A stretch of 55,651 nt of DNA from RUG13409 sp045616985. GTDB lineage: Bacteria; Bacillota; Clostridia; Peptostreptococcales; Anaerovoracaceae. Made by a program: the position numbers and the translations under genes. Shown here piece by piece: positions 34,979-44,624 of the stretch (within the stretch, counting starts at the first letter, position 1; each line of letters opens with the position of its first letter). The notes beneath the pieces were generated by a model. That model worked only from the letters and a program-made list of their open reading frames with translations. It was not told where the DNA came from and did not search any database. Location of the stretch: the NCBI GenBank assembly GCA_045616985.1, contig JAZLHU010000056.1:1-55651 (forward strand), in the 5' to 3' direction.

Positions 34979-36092
34979 GCATTACGATGTAATAGTTATA
35001 GGCTCAGGCCCCTGCGGACTTACTGCGGCAAAGATTGCTGCAGAAGGCGGCAAAAAGGTTTTGGTGCTGGAAAGAAACGATACCGCATCAAAAAAAGTAT
35101 ATGCCACAGGAAACGGTCATTGTAATTTTCTGAACAAAAATTCTGACGGTGCAGAAGAAATCCTTCGTTACTGCAACTCCATAGGCATAATTGCAACCGA
35201 GGAAGAGGACGGAAGATTTTATCCCAGAAGCATGCAGGCCTCAAGCGTTGCCTTTGCTCTTTTTGAATCTGCAAAAAGGGCCGGTGCTGAAATATTATGC
35301 AGCTTTAAGGTATCTTCGGTACAGAAAAACGAACAGGGCTTCATGGTAGAATCGGAAAGTAAAACCGTTTATACATCAGAGAGGCTTGTTATAGCTACAG
35401 GCGGAAAGGCCGGCATTCAATTCGGCTGCTACGGCGACGGCTTTAAGTGGGCTGAAAGCTTTGGATTGGATGTAGTAAAACCTATTCCCGCACTTTGCGG
35501 TCTTGAATGTGCAGAGAATATCTCTTCTCTTCATGGTGTAAGACTCTTTGCGGAAGTTAAGCTTCTTTGCAATGGCAAAGAGCTTTCAAAGGATAAAGGT
35601 GAAGTTCAGTTTACCGGGGATTCGATTTCCGGGATCTGCGTAATGAATCTAAGCCGCTTTGTAAGGCTTGCGGAGGATAAGGAATACACACTCTGTCTTG
35701 ATATGTATCCGGAATACACAAACGAAGGTTTGTTTGATTTGTTTATGCATCAAAAGAAAGCTCTCGGCTGCGCAATGGAAGGGCTCGTTCCTGAAAAGAT
35801 GCATGATTACCTTCATACAAGAATAGAGCCTGATAAGCATAACCCCCGCAGCATGACAGAGCTTTCAAAAAATCTTTGTTTCAGAATTACGGGAAGTAAA
35901 GGCTGGAAGTATGCTCAGGTTACAAGCGGCGGCGTAAGCTTCGGGGAGCTTACGGAAAGCTTTGAAGCCAAAAAGCAAAAGGGACTTTTCTTCGGCGGAG
36001 AAATTGTTGATTACGACGGTCCCTGCGGTGGGTATAACATGGGTTTTGCAATTAAAAGCGGAATGATAATAGGAAAGGCATTATCCGAATAG
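34971..36092 (+). CDS. HI0933/BaiN-like NAD(P)/FAD-dependent oxidoreductase
   Basis: A 373-residue flavoprotein of the YhiN/HI0933 family. The FAD motif is VIGSGPCGLTAAKIAAEGG (about 9-27), with VLERND, the family KKVYATGNGHCNFLN, LVIATGGKAG, and the C-terminal GLFFGGEIVDYDGPCGGYNMGFA. At 373 residues it is shorter than the usual 400-420. Reactions vary in the family (BaiN acts on bile acid intermediates), so no substrate is claimed. AAGGTGG lies before the ATG; the stop directly abuts the addA start. Confidence 0.85.
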   Translation: MNKHYDVIVIGSGPCGLTAAKIAAEGGKKVLVLERNDTASKKVYATGNGHCNFLNKNSDGAEEILRYCNSIGIIATEEEDGRFYPRSMQASSVAFALFESAKRAGAEILCSFKVSSVQKNEQGFMVESESKTVYTSERLVIATGGKAGIQFGCYGDGFKWAESFGLDVVKPIPALCGLECAENISSLHGVRLFAEVKLLCNGKELSKDKGEVQFTGDSISGICVMNLSRFVRLAEDKEYTLCLDMYPEYTNEGLFDLFMHQKKALGCAMEGLVPEKMHDYLHTRIEPDKHNPRSMTELSKNLCFRITGSKGWKYAQVTSGGVSFGELTESFEAKKQKGLFFGGEIVDYDGPCGGYNMGFAIKSGMIIGKALSE

Positions 36093-39000
36093 ATGGCGTG
36101 GACTAAGACACAACAATATACCATAGATTCAAGAAACGAAAGTCTGCTGGTTTCTGCTGCCGCAGGATCGGGGAAGACTTCCGTTTTGGTTGAAAGAGTT
36201 ACCGGGCTTCTTAGGGGCGGCGGTGATATTAACCGTATGCTCATTGTGACCTTTACCAATGCAGCCGCTGCCGAAATGAAAGAAAGAATTGCAAAATCTC
36301 TTGGCGGGAGTATAGTCAGACATTCTCACATCAGCACCTTTCACCGCTTTGCAATGGATATCATAAAGCAGTACTACTATGTAAGCGGTGTTGATCCTTC
36401 GCTTTCAATATGCGATGAGTATCAGCAAAGCCTTCTGAAAAATGCTGCAATGGACGAAATGTTTGAGGAGCTGTTTAATAAGGACGATGAGGATTTTCTT
36501 GATTTTCTCAATTGCTACGCAAGCGTTAAAAGCGATAAGGGCGCAAGAGATCTCATTAACCGTTTTTATACCTTTCTCCGGAGCTTCCCCGAGCCGCAAA
36601 GCTATTTAAACGCTGTATCAAGCGGTGATGTTTTTGATATTGATAAGTATTATGCCTTTGCATCGGAGCTTGCATATGACCGTATTAAGCGCGCATCGGT
36701 TCTTAACAAAAGAGCTGTTGAAATATTAAACAATCCCGAAAGAGACGGTGCGGAGCCCATGCCGAAGCTTGCGGGAAAGCTGCAGGAAGACCAAGTCTTC
36801 TATGATGCAATTTCCGAAAGCTTTGATAAAAAGGAGTATGAACGGGTATTTTCAGCGATAGCAGAATTTTCTTTTACCCGCTTTGCAAAGACGAATGCAG
36901 AAAAAGCATCTTATGCTTTTGTGGAAGATGAAATTGAGGCCTTAAGAGCGGCTGTCAAAGACGAAATCGCCGCCGTAAAGGCTTTGGGCGGTATCACAAA
37001 AGAAAAGCTGGCTGCAGAAAAGGCTGCTTTGGCAAAGCCTCTTGGTATACTCTGCAGATTAACGCAGGACTATTCAAATCGTTACGAAAAGAAAAAGCTT
37101 GCTAAGGGCGTAATGGATTTTTCCGATATTGAGCATCGTGCAATAGACATACTGAAAAACGAAGATGTCTGCAATGAGCTTCGAAACAGCTTTGATTTCA
37201 TTTTTGTGGATGAATATCAGGACAGCAATTTGATTCAGGATGAATTGATATTCAAAATTGCAAGACCGGATAATGTCTTTTTAGTTGGCGATGTTAAACA
37301 GAGCATATACAAATTCAGACTTGCCGAGCCTGAAATATTCCTGGACAAGTATATTAAGTATAAGAGCGGGCTTGTTCCTTTTGCAGCTGCAGTTGATCTT
37401 AACAGCAATTTCAGATCAAAGAAACCCGTTGTTGATTTTGTTAATAAAACCTTTTCATATGCAATGCGCCCCGAAACGGTCGGCATTGACTACGATGACG
37501 ATGCTGCACTTAAAGAGGGTAATCCGTATAAGGGAAACCGCCTGTATAAGCCTGAGCTGTATCTGTATTCTCAGAATATTTCGGATGAAGACACAGACGA
37601 CGAGATCGTTGATTTAAAGCTGAGAGAGCTTGAGGCTTTATCGGTTGTAAATATCATTAAAAAGTATCACGGACAAATGATTTTTGATGCAAAGAAGAAT
37701 GTTGAAAGACCTCTTGAGTATTCGGACATGGTCATTCTTCTTCGTAAGGTCAAAAACTGCGCTGAGTTCTTTTATCAGGCTCTTGAAGATGCAGGGATTC
37801 CTGTTTACCTTGAGCGCGGTGAAGGATATTTTGATACAACTGAAATCCGTGTTCTTATAAATCTTCTGAAGATCATTGACAACTTTAAGGAGGATGTCTC
37901 TCTCATATCCGTTCTTCATTTCCCATCGTTTGGATTTTCAAGCGAAGAATTATCTGCAATCAGAATATATTCAAATGCAAAAGACCTGAAAAAAATTTCC
38001 TTTGCTGATGCATTTAAGCTTTATGTGCAGGAGGGAAGCGATGAGACTTTAAAAAAACGCTGTATGGAATTTTCGGATAAGATTTCCCATTGGAGAAAAA
38101 AGGCTGCATATATGCCGCTTGATAAATTCGTTTGGGAGCTTTTATCGGAAAGCGGAATTGCCACATTTGCCGCAGCACTTACATCCGGATTGCAGCGAAC
38201 GGCAAACCTAAGAGCCTTTGCAGACAAGGCATTTGAATACGAACAGCAAAACGGCGGAGGCCTTTACGGTTTTATTTCCTACATAGAGTTTATTTCCGAT
38301 AAAAACGGCGAGGTTGAAACAGGTCAGATTTCCCTTCTTGCCGAAGGCAGCGACTGCGTAAGAATTATGACTATCCATAAGAGCAAGGGCCTGGAATTCC
38401 CGTTCGTTCTTCTTGCCGGAGTCTCAGACAGATTCCAAAAGGATAAATCACTTGCAGCTTTAGGTCTTCATAAGGATTTTGGCGCATCACTCAAAATAGT
38501 TGAGCCAAAGAAAGCTTTGTATTATCTTCCCGAAAGCTTAAAGCTTATCGGTCTTAAAAAACGCCGTGAGGAAATGGCAGAGCTTATAAGAGTCCTTTAT
38601 GTTGCCATGACAAGAGCAAAGGATATTCTTGTTTTTTCCGGGGCCGTGAAGGACTATACAAAATATCTTAAAAAAAATCCTGATCTTCTCAGAGAGAATA
38701 CATCTAATGCTTCGTCTTATCTGGATATGATCCTGCCGGCCTTTGAGGCAGAAAATATTCATGTTGTATCAGCTGCAGATTTGTCTTTGTCTGCTGCGGA
38801 TGATTCATATGAAAAGGTAATCAAAGCTTTGGATGAAGGATTTGTTCTTGATGAATCCGCTCTTCCGTTTCCTGCTGAAGAGATAAGAGCGCGGCTGGAT
38901 TTTGATTATTCCGGAGGTATGGATTTTCTTCATAAAGAAAAATATTCCGTAACGGAAATCGCAGCTCTTGCGCGTGAAAAGAAAAAAGAAAAAAATTATT

Positions 39001-39548
39001 CGCCCGGATATCACAGGCAGCCTGCCTTTATCTCGGAGGCTCCTTTGGATCCTGCGGCAAGAGGAACGGCTTATCACAATGTGATGGAGCATATACCGTT
39101 TACCTCGGAAGGAAAATCTCCAAAGGAGATTGCCGCTTTCATACAAGGGCTTGCAGAAAAGCATATTATTACGGCTTCCGAGGCTTTGGTTGTAGATCCC
39201 GGAAAAATCTCTGCATTCTTTAAATCGGATATAGGAAAGAGGGCAATTGCAGCAAAGGAAATATATAAGGAAGCTCCGTTTGTACTCAGTACGGTTTACG
39301 GGGGCCGGGATGTGTATGTTCAGGGAACGATAGACTGTTTCTTTAAGGAGGGCGATTCCTATGTTCTTTTGGACTACAAGAGCAATTACATAGACGGGTC
39401 ATCTCCGGAAAGCGAAAAACAGCGTTTAAAAGATGAATATATTCCTCAGCTTGAGCTTTACAGGCAGGCTTTGGAAAAAATAAAAGGCTGTCCGGTGAAA
39501 GAAGCCGTTCTGTATCTCTTCGGTATAAATGATATAATAAGGATATGA
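36093..39548 (+). CDS. addA: ATP-dependent helicase-nuclease subunit AddA
   Basis: Catalytic subunit of the AddAB double-strand-break resection complex: a UvrD-like 3'-5' helicase joined to a RecB-type nuclease. Of the 1151 residues, the helicase begins with SAAAGSGKTS (K28), then VTFTNAAAAEMKERI, FVDEYQDSN, VGDVKQSIYKFR, IMTIHKSKGLEFP and VLYVAMTRAKD. The nuclease near the C-terminus keeps GTAYHNVMEH, QGTIDCFF and LLDYKS (D1094, K1096). It is somewhat shorter than B. subtilis AddA (about 1230). The usual partner gene addB is not next to it or in the window. The only purine-rich stretch upstream is about 14 bases from the ATG, so the start relies on the N-terminal alignment. Confidence 0.94.
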   Translation: MAWTKTQQYTIDSRNESLLVSAAAGSGKTSVLVERVTGLLRGGGDINRMLIVTFTNAAAAEMKERIAKSLGGSIVRHSHISTFHRFAMDIIKQYYYVSGVDPSLSICDEYQQSLLKNAAMDEMFEELFNKDDEDFLDFLNCYASVKSDKGARDLINRFYTFLRSFPEPQSYLNAVSSGDVFDIDKYYAFASELAYDRIKRASVLNKRAVEILNNPERDGAEPMPKLAGKLQEDQVFYDAISESFDKKEYERVFSAIAEFSFTRFAKTNAEKASYAFVEDEIEALRAAVKDEIAAVKALGGITKEKLAAEKAALAKPLGILCRLTQDYSNRYEKKKLAKGVMDFSDIEHRAIDILKNEDVCNELRNSFDFIFVDEYQDSNLIQDELIFKIARPDNVFLVGDVKQSIYKFRLAEPEIFLDKYIKYKSGLVPFAAAVDLNSNFRSKKPVVDFVNKTFSYAMRPETVGIDYDDDAALKEGNPYKGNRLYKPELYLYSQNISDEDTDDEIVDLKLRELEALSVVNIIKKYHGQMIFDAKKNVERPLEYSDMVILLRKVKNCAEFFYQALEDAGIPVYLERGEGYFDTTEIRVLINLLKIIDNFKEDVSLISVLHFPSFGFSSEELSAIRIYSNAKDLKKISFADAFKLYVQEGSDETLKKRCMEFSDKISHWRKKAAYMPLDKFVWELLSESGIATFAAALTSGLQRTANLRAFADKAFEYEQQNGGGLYGFISYIEFISDKNGEVETGQISLLAEGSDCVRIMTIHKSKGLEFPFVLLAGVSDRFQKDKSLAALGLHKDFGASLKIVEPKKALYYLPESLKLIGLKKRREEMAELIRVLYVAMTRAKDILVFSGAVKDYTKYLKKNPDLLRENTSNASSYLDMILPAFEAENIHVVSAADLSLSAADDSYEKVIKALDEGFVLDESALPFPAEEIRARLDFDYSGGMDFLHKEKYSVTEIAALAREKKKEKNYSPGYHRQPAFISEAPLDPAARGTAYHNVMEHIPFTSEGKSPKEIAAFIQGLAEKHIITASEALVVDPGKISAFFKSDIGKRAIAAKEIYKEAPFVLSTVYGGRDVYVQGTIDCFFKEGDSYVLLDYKSNYIDGSSPESEKQRLKDEYIPQLELYRQALEKIKGCPVKEAVLYLFGINDIIRI

Positions 39549-41794
39549 TAGATTATCTTGAAAAACTGAATAAAAAACAGTACGAGGCCGCCACATATAT
39601 TGATGGTCCTCTTTTGATACTTGCAGGTGCAGGATCCGGTAAAACCGGTACAATGACTCACAGAATTGCGTATATGATTAAAGATGCAAAGGTCAGCCCT
39701 TACAGCATTTTTGCCGTTACCTTTACAAACAAGGCTGCAAATGAAATGAAGGAAAGAGTTGAAGCCCTGGTTGGGTCTGTATCAGGAATGTGGATCCAGA
39801 CCTTCCACTCTGCCTGCCTTAGAATATTAAGAGCCAACGCAGACAAGCTGGGTTTTACAAAGAGCTTTTCCGTATACGACCCTACGGATCAGAAGGCACT
39901 TGTAAAAAATATTGTTAAGGGCTTGGAGCTGGACGAAAAAAAATACACTCCTGCTTATGTTCTCGGGGCAATTTCCGATAATAAAGAAAAAGAAATAAGT
40001 GCAGAGCGTGCCATGAAAAACGCAGGAGAATACGGCCCGTCTCACGACATAGCCGTTATATATGAAAAATATGAAAAGGCATTAAAGCAGAATAATGCCA
40101 TGGACTTTGATGACCTTATTTTAAACACCGTAAGGCTTTTTGATATGTTCCCCGAGGTACTGAATGAATATCAGCAGAAATTCAGGTACATCATGGTGGA
40201 TGAATATCAGGATACAAATATGCTTCAATACAAGCTGGTAAGTCAATTGGCAAGGGCACATTCCAATATTTGCGTTGTCGGTGACGACGATCAGTGTATT
40301 TACGAATGGCGCGGCGCAGACATCAGAAACATCCTTTCCTTTGAAAAGGATTTTCCGGGTGCAAAAGTAATAAAGCTGGAGCAAAATTACCGTTCAACAG
40401 GCAATATCATTGAAGCTGCACACAGCGTGATTTCCAACAACAGGGGAAGAAAAGACAAGAAGCTTTGGACGGAGGCGCCTTCAGGAGAAAAGATAGAATA
40501 CTACAGGGCGGATGACGATCAGGATGAAGCCGGATTTGTTGCCGCAAAAATAAATAAACTAAGGCGTGATAATCCGGATTTAAAGTATTCAGATTTTGCC
40601 GTTTTGTACAGAACCAATGTACAAAGCAGAAGATTTGAAGACTGTTTCGCTGCTATGGCTTTGCCGTATCAGGTCCTTTCCGGACTCAGGTTCTATGACA
40701 GAAAAGAAATAAAAGATATGCTTTCGTATATGCGTCTTGTGGTTAATCCCAAAGACGATGTAAGCATTTTAAGAATTATCAATGAACCAAAGCGCGGTAT
40801 CGGAGATAAAACCTTAACCGGCATCAGAAATATTGCCGTGATAAATTCCCGGAATTTGTTTGAGACATTAAAGTCAGATGTTGTATTAGATGCTTTAAGT
40901 TCAAAGGCAAGACCTGAGATAGAGGCGCTGACAAGCACAATAGACTCTCTTTCCGTAGAAAAGGATAGTATGGATGTATCCGACATATACGATACGCTCC
41001 TTGTTAAAACAGGCTATTTAAAGGCTTTGGAGGATCAGAATAATATTGAGGCTCAGGGCCGTATTGAGAACCTTTTGGAATTTAAATCAGTTATTGCCGA
41101 GAAACAAAAGGCTGCTGCAGAAAGCGGAGAAACTCTTACTCTGGACGGATTTATGGAAGGAATTACTCTTATTTCCGATATTGATAATCACGACCCTGAT
41201 GCAGACAGCGTTTCGCTTATGACCCTTCACTCTGCAAAAGGTCTCGAATTTAAAGTTGTATTTATGCCGGGCATGGAGCTTGGTATTTTCCCAAGCTACA
41301 GAAGCATAGATGATGGCACTGACAGAATCGAAGAAGAAAGAAGACTTTGCTACGTAGGCATGACAAGGGCAAAGGAAAGACTTTTTTTAAGTTCTGCTGA
41401 GCTTCGTATGCTTTATGGTAAAACAGATTACACGACCGAAAGTCAGTTTTTAAAGGAAATAGATAAAAGGTATATGTGCGGTCATGCCGTATACGAAAAG
41501 AAGCAAAAGGGGATCGCTGATTACAAATACGATACAGATGCAAAGTACAATGCAGAGGGCCCGTACGTATCACCAATTGCTCAGCTTGCGGCTGTCAAGA
41601 AGACCGGTGCATCCATCAGCAAGCGTGCAACACTTGCAAATGTTGACGTTAGGCCGGGCGATGTTGTTGAACACACCAAATTCGGTCAGGGAACAGTAAT
41701 TACCGTTGAAGATAATATTTTAACTGTAGTGTTTGTCAGTGTCGGTGCAAAAAAGATGGCAAAGGATCTTGCACCGCTTACGAAGGTTAAGTGA
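39545..41794 (+). CDS. pcrA: DNA helicase PcrA/UvrD
   Basis: Superfamily-1A 3'-5' DNA helicase for repair and removal of replication blocks. The 749-residue protein has LAGAGSGKTG (K33), FTNKAANEMKERV, TFHSACLRILR, MVDEYQDTN, VGDDDQCIYEWRGAD, LEQNYRST, LMTLHSAKGLEF and YVGMTRAKERL. The C-terminal Tudor-like tail (VRPGDVVEHTKFGQGTVI) is the PcrA mark for RNA polymerase contact. It starts in an ATGA overlap with addA. AAGGA lies only two bases before the ATG, so initiation probably depends on coupling. Confidence 0.95.
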   Translation: MIDYLEKLNKKQYEAATYIDGPLLILAGAGSGKTGTMTHRIAYMIKDAKVSPYSIFAVTFTNKAANEMKERVEALVGSVSGMWIQTFHSACLRILRANADKLGFTKSFSVYDPTDQKALVKNIVKGLELDEKKYTPAYVLGAISDNKEKEISAERAMKNAGEYGPSHDIAVIYEKYEKALKQNNAMDFDDLILNTVRLFDMFPEVLNEYQQKFRYIMVDEYQDTNMLQYKLVSQLARAHSNICVVGDDDQCIYEWRGADIRNILSFEKDFPGAKVIKLEQNYRSTGNIIEAAHSVISNNRGRKDKKLWTEAPSGEKIEYYRADDDQDEAGFVAAKINKLRRDNPDLKYSDFAVLYRTNVQSRRFEDCFAAMALPYQVLSGLRFYDRKEIKDMLSYMRLVVNPKDDVSILRIINEPKRGIGDKTLTGIRNIAVINSRNLFETLKSDVVLDALSSKARPEIEALTSTIDSLSVEKDSMDVSDIYDTLLVKTGYLKALEDQNNIEAQGRIENLLEFKSVIAEKQKAAAESGETLTLDGFMEGITLISDIDNHDPDADSVSLMTLHSAKGLEFKVVFMPGMELGIFPSYRSIDDGTDRIEEERRLCYVGMTRAKERLFLSSAELRMLYGKTDYTTESQFLKEIDKRYMCGHAVYEKKQKGIADYKYDTDAKYNAEGPYVSPIAQLAAVKKTGASISKRATLANVDVRPGDVVEHTKFGQGTVITVEDNILTVVFVSVGAKKMAKDLAPLTKVK

Positions 41795-43791
41795 TGGATA
41801 TTAAGGAAAAAATGGACGAGCTGTATAAGCTCGTTGAGTATCACAGCCAAAGGTACTATAACGACGATGATCCGGAGATTTCCGATTTTGAGTATGATAA
41901 GCTTACAAGAGAGCTTAAACAGCTTGAAAAGGAAAACCCTCAGTTTGTGCGTGCAGACAGCCTTGCCAGCAAAAAAGTCGGAGGCAGTGCCAGCAAAAGA
42001 GGACTTCGAAAAGTCAGGCACGATGTACCGGTCATTTCTCTTCAGGACGTGTTTTCAAAGGAAGAGGTAATGGAGTTTACCGACGGAATCTTAAAGCAGT
42101 ATCCTGATGCGGTATTTACCGTTGAGAAAAAAATTGACGGACTGACCATGGTTTTGAGGTACAGAAACGGAAGGCTTGAAGATGCCATTACAAGAGGCGA
42201 CGGAAGCATAGGGGAAAGCGTTTACGAAAACGCTCTGGTAATTGATTCCATTCCGAAAGAGCTCCCCGTCAGTCTGCCGTATCTTGAAGTAAGAGGCGAA
42301 TGCTTCATGTCTTCTGAAAGCTTTGAGGCCGCAAACAAAAAACAGGAGGAAACAGGCGGAAAAATTTATCAGAACAGAAGAAATTCTGCCGCAGGTACAT
42401 TAAGGCAGCTTGATCCGAATATCGTAAAGGAACGCGGTCTTGATATATTTATTTTTAATCTTGAAATTGCAGAGGGGAAAGAATTTACTTCGCACTACGA
42501 AACTCTGCAGTGGCTTTCTTCAATAGGTTTTCATGTTTTGGAGGAGCCTGTTATCGCAAAAACTTCAGAAGAAGTATGGAATGCCATTACTCACATAGGA
42601 GATATCCGATATACACTCAACTACGGGCTTGACGGTGCTGTTGTTAAGGTGGACAGCCTTGGCATGAGAAAGGCTCTCGGAATGACATCCAAGGTTCCTC
42701 ACTGGGCTGTAGCATACAAGTATCCGCCGGAGCAAAAGGAAAGCGTAATCGAGGATATTCTTATTCAGGTCGGAAGAACAGGAAGAATGACGCCGCTTGC
42801 AGCTCTTACTCCCATCAGACTTGCTGAGACTACGGTCGCAAGGGCAACTCTTCATAATCAGGACTATCTTGATGCTAAGGATATCAGAATCGGAGATACG
42901 GTTATTGTTCAAAAGGCAGGAGATATTATTCCCGAGGTATTAAGAGTAGTCTCCGAAAAAAGACCGAATACTGCAAAGCGTTTTGTTATGCCTGCGTTTT
43001 GCCCTGTGTGCGGAGCGCCTGCAGTAAAGGAAGCGGATGGTGCGCATTTAAGGTGCAGCGGAGAAAATTGTCCGGCAAAGGATTCAAGATCGCTCGCATA
43101 CTTTGTCAGCAAGGATGCCATGAACATGGAGGGCTTTGGTCCGGCAGCGATCGAAAGCCTCATATCAGAGGGATACATCAAAACCGTTCCTGATATTTTT
43201 AAGCTTAAGGATTGCAGGGAAAAGCTCATAGAGGAAGGTTTGGTCGGCAAGGAAAAGTCTGTGGACAATATTCTTGCAGCTATTGAAAAATCAAAAGAAA
43301 ATGATATAGACAGGCTTATTACAGGCCTCGGAATCAGAAATGTCGGAAAGCAAAGCGCAAAGGTTTTGGCAGCACACTATGCTGATATGGAAAGCATAAT
43401 GAATGCTTCTGCTGCTGACCTTATGCAGCTTCCGGATTTTGGAGATATAGTTGCCGGAGACATTTTTGCATTCTTCCAAAATGAGGACAACAGGAGTATA
43501 ATCAAAGAGTTATCCGATTTGGGAGTAAATATGCTCTCAAAGGCTGCTCAAAAGAAAAAGGATAACAGGTTTGAAGGCAAAACCTTTGTACTAACGGGAA
43601 CACTTTCTGCTCTTACAAGAGATGAGGCTTCCGCAATTATTGAGAGCTTCGGAGGTAAATCAGCAAGCTCGGTTTCCAAGAAAACAGATTATGTTTTGGC
43701 GGGTGATGCGGCAGGTTCAAAGCTTACTAAGGCGCAGGAACTCGGTATAAAAGTTATTGATGAAGATGAATTTAAAGAGATGATAAAATGA
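41794..43791 (+). CDS. ligA: NAD+-dependent DNA ligase
   Basis: Seals nicks during replication and repair with NAD+ as cofactor. The 665 residues have the full LigA layout: the Ia domain with YYNDDDPEISDFEYD, the adenylation site EKKIDG (K113), TRGDGSIGE, NRRNSAAGTLRQLD, an OB fold, the four-cysteine zinc finger (CPVCGAP, CSGENCPAK), a helix-hairpin-helix region, and a C-terminal BRCT domain (KTFVLTGTL). ATG 41794 shares a base with the pcrA stop and has AAGG upstream at good spacing; a GTG at 41791 is closer. Confidence 0.97.
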   Translation: MDIKEKMDELYKLVEYHSQRYYNDDDPEISDFEYDKLTRELKQLEKENPQFVRADSLASKKVGGSASKRGLRKVRHDVPVISLQDVFSKEEVMEFTDGILKQYPDAVFTVEKKIDGLTMVLRYRNGRLEDAITRGDGSIGESVYENALVIDSIPKELPVSLPYLEVRGECFMSSESFEAANKKQEETGGKIYQNRRNSAAGTLRQLDPNIVKERGLDIFIFNLEIAEGKEFTSHYETLQWLSSIGFHVLEEPVIAKTSEEVWNAITHIGDIRYTLNYGLDGAVVKVDSLGMRKALGMTSKVPHWAVAYKYPPEQKESVIEDILIQVGRTGRMTPLAALTPIRLAETTVARATLHNQDYLDAKDIRIGDTVIVQKAGDIIPEVLRVVSEKRPNTAKRFVMPAFCPVCGAPAVKEADGAHLRCSGENCPAKDSRSLAYFVSKDAMNMEGFGPAAIESLISEGYIKTVPDIFKLKDCREKLIEEGLVGKEKSVDNILAAIEKSKENDIDRLITGLGIRNVGKQSAKVLAAHYADMESIMNASAADLMQLPDFGDIVAGDIFAFFQNEDNRSIIKELSDLGVNMLSKAAQKKKDNRFEGKTFVLTGTLSALTRDEASAIIESFGGKSASSVSKKTDYVLAGDAAGSKLTKAQELGIKVIDEDEFKEMIK

Positions 43792-44615
43792 GTTATAAAA
43801 GAGTACTTACGGTGCAGGATATTTCCTGTGTGGGGCAGTGCAGCTTAACAGTTGCGCTCCCTATCATTTCTGCATGCGGGTGTGAGACGGCAGTTCTTCC
43901 GAGTGCAGTATTATCCACACATACAGCAGGTTTTTCCGGATATACGTTCAGAGATCTTACAGAGGATTTTCCTGCTATCGAAAAGCATTGGAAAAAAGAA
44001 GGTTTAAAATTTGATGCCGTTTATACAGGATACCTCGGAAGCACAACTCAGGTTAAATATGTTTTAAGCATATTTAAATCTGCTGCAAAAGAAAAGTGTG
44101 TAAAGATTGTAGACCCTGCTATGGCAGACAACGGAAGCCTTTATCCTGCCTTTGATTCAAAGTATGTAAGCGCAATGAAAAAGCTTTGTGCAGAGGCAGA
44201 TATTGTTCTTCCTAATATTACTGAGGCATGTTTTCTCACGGGTATTGAGTACAAGGAAGAATACGATGAGAAATACATCATTTCTCTTTGCAGGGCATTG
44301 AAAGCTTTAGGCGCAGGGAAGATCGTGCTTACAGGCGTGGGATACAAAAAGAATAAAACGGGCGTTGTTGTTTACGGCAGCAGCCTGCAGTATTACGAGC
44401 ACGAAAAAATGAAGCAGGGAAGACACGGAACGGGAGATGTATATGCATCTGCGTTTACCGGAGCTTTAATGAGCGGGAAATCGGTATTTAACTCTGCAAA
44501 GATTGCTGCTGATTATACGCTGTCCTGCATTAAACATTCGCAAAAAGGTGCAAATCCGTATGGCGTTAAGTTTGAACCTGAACTTAAACTGCTCATTGAA
44601 CTTTTAAGCAAATAA
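43788..44615 (+). CDS. Pyridoxal/pyridoxamine kinase-like protein (PdxY/PdxK family)
   Basis: A 275-residue ribokinase-fold enzyme, probably phosphorylating vitamin B6 vitamers for pyridoxal 5'-phosphate salvage. Family features are the N-terminal VQDISCVGQCSLTVALPI, STHTAGFSGYTFRDLT, the VDPAMADNGSLY segment and the anion-hole/catalytic GRHGTGDVYASAF. It starts in an ATGA overlap with the ligA stop, so it is cotranscribed with the repair genes; no functional link is known. Confidence 0.85.
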   Translation: MSYKRVLTVQDISCVGQCSLTVALPIISACGCETAVLPSAVLSTHTAGFSGYTFRDLTEDFPAIEKHWKKEGLKFDAVYTGYLGSTTQVKYVLSIFKSAAKEKCVKIVDPAMADNGSLYPAFDSKYVSAMKKLCAEADIVLPNITEACFLTGIEYKEEYDEKYIISLCRALKALGAGKIVLTGVGYKKNKTGVVVYGSSLQYYEHEKMKQGRHGTGDVYASAFTGALMSGKSVFNSAKIAADYTLSCIKHSQKGANPYGVKFEPELKLLIELLSK

Positions 44616-44624
44616 GGAGAACCT

